From: JANMDN01 sp031376285
GTDB lineage: Bacteria > Actinomycetota > Thermoleophilia > Miltoncostaeales > Miltoncostaeaceae
Reading direction: 5' to 3'
Length of the DNA stretch: 64,000 bases
Assembly (NCBI GenBank): GCA_031376285.1
Contig: JANMDN010000003.1
Coordinates: 1 to 64,000, forward strand
The notes beneath the pieces are model-generated. The model saw only the letters and a list, made by a program, of their open reading frames with translations. It was not told the DNA's origin and did not search any database. Positions 59,353 through 64,000 of the stretch are shown here, in pieces; the first letter of the stretch is position 1, and each line of letters opens with the position of its first letter. The position numbers were made by a program, and so were the translations under genes.

Positions 59353-61332
59353 TCAACCGGCCGCGGCGGCTTTCGAGGCCAGGAGCCCGTTCGCCGCGAG
59401 GTCGTTTGCAACCTGAATCCCCAACCACACACCGCCGATCTGTCGCCCGAGGTCCATCTCGCCAGCGGCATCCTCCGCGAATGCGTCGAAGAGCCAGTGA
59501 ACGCCGAGGAAGACGCGACTCCGGCCGTTCTCTTCGATCATCGTCCAGAGCCCGCCCGGGAAGGTCCGTTCGTGACGAACTCGCCGGTAGCCGCGCTCGT
59601 CGACGGTCTCTCCGTTCAGCTCGTCCGAGATGAACGGCAACCCGTCACAGAGGTCGTCGGGGCCGTCGTCGGTGATGCCGTAGAAGCGACGGACCGTTTG
59701 GAAGGCCGCAGCACCGAAGGTCGCGTGGCCTGACGGATATGCCGGGAAGGGCGGCGTGACGCCCTGCGGTCCTCGCGGCTGCCCGTCGCTCGGATTGCTC
59801 TGTGGCGCCCCGAGGGGGAGCCACATCGGATCGCACGCGTCACCGATTGGCTGGTTGGCCGTCGCGACCCCATCGGCGCCCGTTGAGATGTCGTGCTCAC
59901 GAATCCCGAGCGTCGGGCGCCAGAAGTCGCTGTGGCGTCCGCGTGCGTACTTCTCCCTCCAAGCCAAGATGCCAGCGTCGGCCATCGCGACGTTCACGAG
60001 CGCGAAGAGCCGCGCGTCATCGGCAATGGCGTCGGCACCGGGGTTCTGATGATGGGCCGACACCTTTCGAACGATCTGGTTGTAGAGGCGAGGCGGCGTG
60101 CCGAGTCCAGAGGCACCGTCGTAGCCCCAGAAGATACCTATTGCCGTTTCGTCCGTCGTGCGGCCGATCGATCCGGCCGGAAGCGTGCCGACGAGTTCAG
60201 GTGCAATGCCCTTGGAGCGCACCTGTTCGAGCGCCTCGAGGTACTCGTCATCGTCGAACGGAGGCGGGCGCAGCTCGTACTTCTTTGAGACCGCGAAGCA
60301 TCGGGACTCGCCGTGGTAGGGGCCGTAGAAGCCTTGGCCCGGATGCGCCGGGTCGACGCGATGACGCCCTCGGCCGGACGAAGGCGAATACTCCCCAGGC
60401 TTGGCGTCCCGATAGTTTGGACAGTCGGCGAGCATCCGGCCTGCGATACCAAGGCCATGGGCGCGACCCTCCGCGAAGCCTGGGGTCGTCTCCGGGTCGC
60501 CTTGGAACGCCGTCTGGGCCTGAAATACGGCTGCCTGGCTCGGATGAAGCTGCGTCAACGTCGCCCGCGCAGCGGCTTCGATGGCGGCCTCCGGCGACGC
60601 ACCGACGGGTGGGGTGGGAAGCCCGGGGAGATATGGCGGGTAGGTGCCGACGATCGAGAAGTACGCGTCATGCATTGCGAGGTGCACCAATGCGAGCGCT
60701 CGTGCGCTCAGCGTTGGACCCATGACGCCCGGATCAGCCTTCGTAGTGTGTGCGACCCGGTTGGCCTCGAGCGCGGCCCCGTTCCAGTACCGGATTGGAT
60801 TGTCGATCCCCGCCAGTGGTGGTTGCGGGTGGCTCTGCGGCTGGGGGCCCGTGGGTGTCGGTGGAGTCGTGTGGGATGGCGCGCGAGAAGCACCGGTGAA
60901 CGGGGTGGCCTTCTGCGTCGTCGCCGGAGGGGCGCCCTCGATCTGATCGCCGATCCATTCACCGACGACCCCGGGTTTCCAGTCCTCTTCGATGAGTTGA
61001 ACCGGGGTGTCCGCCTCGGCCCGCTCGACGACCGTCTGGCGCTCCTCGCCTTCGGCGCCCTCGCGGCGCTCGAAGCTGACGACAAACGACGCCTCCCGGT
61101 CCCAACCGTGCGACGGTGGGGACTCGAGCCGGAGCTGACGAGCCCGGTCCTGCCAGGCCGCGACCTCGCTGATCGTTGGAAGCGGCTGGATGTTGGCGGC
61201 TTTGAGGGTCGCCCTGACCGTGTTTCTCGGTGTCAGCACCAGGTCCATCAAGGTCCCGATCCCAATACTCCGCAAGGCCGTGGCGCTGGCCTTGTTGATG
61301 CCAGTGATCGCCGTGAGTTCATCACGAGCCAT
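59353..61332 (-). CDS. Vanadium-haloperoxidase-type (PAP2) enzyme with an N-terminal helix-hairpin-helix domain
   Basis: 659 residues. The N-terminus (about 1-80) is an HhH-like domain: LTAITGINKASATALRSIGI and LVLTPRNTVRATLKAANI. A Pro/Thr linker (about 160-205) follows. The catalytic part holds KYARGRHSDFWRPTLGIREH (Lys/Arg), YPSGHATFGAAAFQTVRR (SGH with H536) and SRVFLGVHWLFDAF (Arg and His), the vanadate-binding set of vanadium chloroperoxidases. No signal peptide is seen. AAAGGAGG precedes the ATG at 61332. It may oxidise halides or be a phosphatase; the HhH suggests DNA or protein attachment, which is inference. Confidence 0.85.
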   Translation of the reverse strand: MARDELTAITGINKASATALRSIGIGTLMDLVLTPRNTVRATLKAANIQPLPTISEVAAWQDRARQLRLESPPSHGWDREASFVVSFERREGAEGEERQTVVERAEADTPVQLIEEDWKPGVVGEWIGDQIEGAPPATTQKATPFTGASRAPSHTTPPTPTGPQPQSHPQPPLAGIDNPIRYWNGAALEANRVAHTTKADPGVMGPTLSARALALVHLAMHDAYFSIVGTYPPYLPGLPTPPVGASPEAAIEAAARATLTQLHPSQAAVFQAQTAFQGDPETTPGFAEGRAHGLGIAGRMLADCPNYRDAKPGEYSPSSGRGRHRVDPAHPGQGFYGPYHGESRCFAVSKKYELRPPPFDDDEYLEALEQVRSKGIAPELVGTLPAGSIGRTTDETAIGIFWGYDGASGLGTPPRLYNQIVRKVSAHHQNPGADAIADDARLFALVNVAMADAGILAWREKYARGRHSDFWRPTLGIREHDISTGADGVATANQPIGDACDPMWLPLGAPQSNPSDGQPRGPQGVTPPFPAYPSGHATFGAAAFQTVRRFYGITDDGPDDLCDGLPFISDELNGETVDERGYRRVRHERTFPGGLWTMIEENGRSRVFLGVHWLFDAFAEDAAGEMDLGRQIGGVWLGIQVANDLAANGLLASKAAAAG

Positions 61333-61405
61333 CGTTTCCTCCTTTCTGACACGGCTCCCCCGAGCGGCCGGGCCGCACAGGGGAGCTGCGCGCTTGGGTG
61401 TCGGG

Positions 61406-62005
61406 TCAGTTCGGGTTGTAGAACTGGTACTCGCCGAGGCCCTGGTAGCCAACGACCGCGGCCGGCTTCTTGCACGCGTCGAGCATCTGGAAGGTCGCAC
61501 CGACCCGGTAGAGCTTGTTCTTCTTGCCACCGGGCACCGTGCCGGGCGGGCAGGTCACGACGACCCAGAAGTGGAGCGCGTGCGGCCGACAGCCCACCCA
61601 GTCGCGAACGGAGAGCTGCGGCTCGATGTTGGGGAGGTCGGAGAGACAGAACTCGTGGCCTCCGCCGATCGACTCGAAGCACATGTCGAAGCACCAATCC
61701 CCGCAGATGCAGCGCCAGAGGTCACCGTTCAGCCAAAGGTGGAAGGCGACGACGAACGGGTCCTGCGTCGAGATGATGCTGCTCGGCTCCACCCCGTACT
61801 GGTCGCGCAGCTCGGCACGCCAGTATCCGTCGAGCGCTGACGACGGTGGCTTGCGGACCTCGATGACGCCGTACTCATCCTTCGGCGGGCGGTGTGGGTC
61901 GGGGTACTGGGGGTACAGGCTGGCGCCGATCGACAGGCTGCTCGTCGCAGCAATCCCGTTGGTCGAGACGGCCACCTGCGGCGCCTCGAGGGTCTGCGTG
62001 CTCAT
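61406..62005 (-). CDS. Cys-rich uncharacterised protein paired with the haloperoxidase
   Basis: 199 residues. After a flexible N-terminus (SLYPQYPDPHRPPKDEYGVI) comes LWRCICGDWCFDMCFESIGG, a dense Cys cluster (CxCx3Cx3C), and HFWVVVTCPPGTVPGGKKNK, then VGYQGLGEYQFYNPN. The family is not recognised; the Cys cluster could bind metal or make disulfides. The gap to the haloperoxidase gene is 73 bases, same strand, so co-transcription is likely. Confidence 0.65.
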   Translation of the reverse strand: MSTQTLEAPQVAVSTNGIAATSSLSIGASLYPQYPDPHRPPKDEYGVIEVRKPPSSALDGYWRAELRDQYGVEPSSIISTQDPFVVAFHLWLNGDLWRCICGDWCFDMCFESIGGGHEFCLSDLPNIEPQLSVRDWVGCRPHALHFWVVVTCPPGTVPGGKKNKLYRVGATFQMLDACKKPAAVVGYQGLGEYQFYNPN

Positions 62006-62310
62006 TGGGTTCTCCCATTTGACCGTCCGGCCGCGAGTCGGCCAGACCGATGGGAACGACGCTCTCCCGTCCCGATGCCGCAGGACTGCATCAACCGCTT
62101 AGCCGGCACAGAGCCGGCCCTTGAACCTCGGCAAGCGGCGCGGTGTTCGCTTAACCGCCGCTGAGCGCGAGCCGAACGGCCGCTATCGCCTCGGGCCGGC
62201 GCCCTTGGAGCGGCCGGCGGCCAGCGCAGAACAACCGTTCTTAACCGTCAGAAAACGGCGATGCGGAGGGTCTCCGAGCAGGCACTCCTACGGATCCATA
62301 CCCCGCCGCG
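62006..62310. other. Promoter/leader region of the Cys-rich-haloperoxidase operon
   Basis: About 305 bases without a gene. It includes three near-identical motifs, CGCTTAGCCG (62096), CGCTTAACCG (62148) and TTCTTAACCG (62238), spaced 52 and 90 bases. They could be regulator sites. No -35/-10 was assigned with confidence. Confidence 0.45.
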
Positions 62311-62360
62311 AAATTGCTTGACTGTCAAAAAGGGGGGTGTTTTTGACAGTCAAGCAATTT
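62311..62360. repeat. Perfect 21-bp inverted repeat
   Basis: AAATTGCTTGACTGTCAAAAA (62311-62331) pairs perfectly with 62340-62360 across an eight-base GGGGGGTG loop. Each arm contains its own 11-base palindrome, TTGACTGTCAA or TTGACAGTCAA. It is strikingly AT-rich relative to the window. Confidence 0.9.
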
Positions 62361-62517
62361 GGAGCGCAAGGGTCCAGAGCGGCCGCGATCACTTCGCGTC
62401 GACCGTCATGCCGACACGACGAGCACGCTGACTTTTAGCTGCGAACGGTCAGCAAGGCACCAGGTCTGTCGCGCCGATTCTCACCCGAGTCCGCCGGGCC
62501 GAGGGGGCCCATGACGC

Positions 62518-62547
62518 TCGAAGGCCCCGTGGGAACGGGGCCTTCGA
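62518..62547. terminator. Terminator hairpin downstream of the sugar transferase
   Basis: TCGAAGGCCCCGT and ACGGGGCCTTCGA form a perfect 13-bp stem with a four-base GGGA loop. It probably ended the minus-strand sugar transferase transcript before the repeat inserted between them. Confidence 0.75.
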
Positions 62548-62579
62548 AGGAGATCAGTTGAGGCCGTACCGCGAGGGGG

Positions 62580-62804
62580 CTAGTGGTCTGTCTTCGAAAT
62601 GGCGTATCGGTTGCGACCAGCGAGACCGAGCACAGATGGACGCACCGCCAGGTGCGCCCACCGTCTGAAGCGTCGGCTCAAGCCGACGCGCAAGAGGACG
62701 CAGTGTTTCCTGCATATCGGGAATATTCGGGAAACCAAGGACGCCGCCTCGCGACGCGTCGCAGCCGTCGCAACCGCATCGCTATTTCGATGACAGACCA
62801 CTAG
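62580..62804. repeat. MITE-like palindromic repeat, copy 2
   Basis: 225 bases bounded by CTAG, with terminal arms TGGTCTGTC...GACAGACCA and GGTTGCGA...TCGCAACC. It shares its core with copy 1 at 35.5 kb but has an extra segment of about 60 bases holding two nested hairpins, one around GCGCACCTGGCGGTGCG-like arms and one perfect (GCGTCGGCT, CA, AGCCGACGC). The right CTAG contains the stop codon of the sugar transferase. Confidence 0.8.
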
Positions 62805-64000
62805 TTCCCGGCGCGTCCGGAGGCGACCATGGGGATCGTCTGGAGGAGCAGCCTGATGTCCCACCAGATCGACCAGTTGGTCACATAGAGGTAGTCGAGC
62901 TGAATCATCTCGTCGTAGGAGAGTTCCGTCCGGTTCGAGATCTGCCAGAGGCCGGTGATGCCGGGCGTGAGATCGTAGCGGCGGGCGCCCCAGTCGCCGA
63001 TCTGCTCGGCTTCGTGGAGAACGAACGGCCGGGGGCCGACGAGGCTCATGCTGCCGCCGAGGACGTTCAGGAGCTGAGGAAGCTCATCGAGGTTGAACCG
63101 GCGAAGCAGACGTCCGAGGCGGGTGACGCGCGGATCGTCCTTCATCTTGAAGAGCGGCCCGGAGTCGCGCATGTCGTTCAGGTCGCTCAGCTCGAAGCGT
63201 CGATTCTCGGCGTTCGCGATCATCGTTCGGAACTTGAAGATGCCAAACGTCCCGCCGCCTCGACCCATCCGCTCTTGGCGGAAAAAGATGGGGCCGCGCG
63301 AGTCGAGCTTGATCGCCAGTGCGATCGCGATGAAGACCGGGGCAAGCATGAGCAGGCCGACCGAGCAGAGCACGACGTCGAGGAGTCGCTTTGCAAGACG
63401 CTGACTGATCGAGAGCTGCGCGCTCTCAAGATCGACCACCGGCAGGCCGGCGAGGTCTGACACGCGAGCGTGGTTCGGGGTGATCTCGAACATTCGGGGA
63501 ACCACCGAGACCGGCATCGGGCCGAACTCGGAGCGCCGGACGAACTGCAGGAGTTCCTGAGATGTGTCGCCGGTGAAGGCGATCGCGAGCCGCGTCGCGC
63601 CCGTTGCCGCAAGCGCGGTGCCGAGCGAAGTCGAGGCGGGCCAGACACGCAGGTGGGTCAAATCGTCGGAGAGCGGGAGCGGTTGGTCGTCAGCGAATCC
63701 GACGACGACCGTGCCGCCGCGCGGGTCCTGCATCATTTTGCGCGCCAAACTCTGACCGACGCCACCAGCTCCAACCACCAGAACACGTTCGGGGTTCGAG
63801 CGAATCGCACGACTCGCCGCAACCGAGCGGCAGACCAGGAGCGCGACGAAGAGAACCGGTACCGTCACGAGCGTTTGAACCGACTGGGCCCGGGCGTCTG
63901 CCTCGATGAACGGGGCGATGACGAGCCACAAGGCGGTCGTCGCCGCGAGGGCGCTGCCGATCGGCCCGGCGTGCGAGATGTTCGATCCGGAAAGGCGCCG
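62801..64000 (-). CDS. Undecaprenyl-phosphate sugar-phosphate transferase (WbaP/ExoY type), 5' end outside window
   Basis: At least 399 residues; the reading frame is open to base 64000, so the true start is beyond. A membrane N-terminus is followed by VLVVGAGGVGQSLARKM (Rossmann-like CoA-binding_3) and a C-terminal bacterial sugar transferase domain: KLDSRGPIFFRQERMGRGGG, FGIFKFRTM, RRFNLDELPQLLNVL and GSMSLVGPRPFVLHEAEQIG. It starts polysaccharide synthesis by moving a sugar-1-phosphate onto undecaprenyl phosphate. The stop TAG is formed by the CTAG of the inserted MITE copy. Confidence 0.9.
   Translation of the reverse strand, partial: RRLSGSNISHAGPIGSALAATTALWLVIAPFIEADARAQSVQTLVTVPVLFVALLVCRSVAASRAIRSNPERVLVVGAGGVGQSLARKMMQDPRGGTVVVGFADDQPLPLSDDLTHLRVWPASTSLGTALAATGATRLAIAFTGDTSQELLQFVRRSEFGPMPVSVVPRMFEITPNHARVSDLAGLPVVDLESAQLSISQRLAKRLLDVVLCSVGLLMLAPVFIAIALAIKLDSRGPIFFRQERMGRGGGTFGIFKFRTMIANAENRRFELSDLNDMRDSGPLFKMKDDPRVTRLGRLLRRFNLDELPQLLNVLGGSMSLVGPRPFVLHEAEQIGDWGARRYDLTPGITGLWQISNRTELSYDEMIQLDYLYVTNWSIWWDIRLLLQTIPMVASGRAGN

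Overview
This is a GC-rich bacterial chromosome segment with strongly G/C-ending codons, very tight gene packing and many 1-4 base start/stop overlaps (ATGA, GTGA, TAATG). Actinobacterial-style regulation (11-bp direct-repeat PHO boxes, a BTAD/SARP regulator, frequent GTG starts), a cytoplasmic primary sigma factor and a split B12 acyl-CoA mutase point to Actinobacteriota, perhaps a deep lineage such as Thermoleophilia or Acidimicrobiia. No 16S gene is present, so this placement is inference.

Layout. 1-4.7 kb: a phosphate-starvation cluster on the minus strand (PHP-glycosyltransferase fusion, second glycosyltransferase, DUF2334 deacetylase, start of a pstS), with PHO boxes before the first and last genes. 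4.9-5.5 kb: decayed MerR regulator and membrane-protein gene behind an intact MerR-type promoter. 5.5-10.9 kb: four-gene export operon (secreted protein, two MacB/LolD-type ATPases, one very long FtsX permease). 11.0-13.3 kb: primary sigma factor, and an MptA-type GTP cyclohydrolase on the opposite strand. 13.3-21.1 kb: defence island with a phospholipase D remnant, three small overlapping genes and a complete type I restriction-modification operon whose HsdR carries an extra Schlafen/AlbA_2 domain. 21.2-23.4 kb: M23 peptidase, plsY, pgsA. 23.5-28.5 kb: pst phosphate transporter with two pstS genes. 28.6-34.1 kb: housekeeping and small regulators. 34.1-35.7 kb: IS110-family element with a structured 5' flank, next to a palindromic MITE-like repeat. 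35.7-39.6 kb: selAB and a DUF4395-thioredoxin protein.

39.6-56.8 kb is the most unusual stretch. It has two MetE-like zinc methyltransferases (one fused to a SAM methyltransferase), another SAM methyltransferase beside a CPA2 antiporter, a split acyl-CoA mutase with isobutyryl-CoA-mutase specificity residues, its MeaB chaperone, two SCP2-type thiolases (one frameshifted), Lrp and TetR regulators, and ahcY and metK. Three promoters here share one palindromic operator (ACGATACAGAYCGGTCT), tying both MetE-like genes, the SAM methyltransferase and one thiolase into a probable TetR regulon. I suggest this is an undescribed methyl-transfer/acyl-CoA pathway, with metK and ahcY serving the SAM cycle.

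56.7-62.0 kb: CobW GTPase, cupin, SARP regulator, and a vanadium-haloperoxidase-type enzyme with an N-terminal helix-hairpin-helix domain, paired with a Cys-rich protein. 62.0-64.0 kb: a non-coding stretch with a perfect 21-bp inverted repeat, a terminator and a second MITE-like copy, then a sugar-phosphate transferase running off the window. I saw no tRNA, rRNA or CRISPR array.
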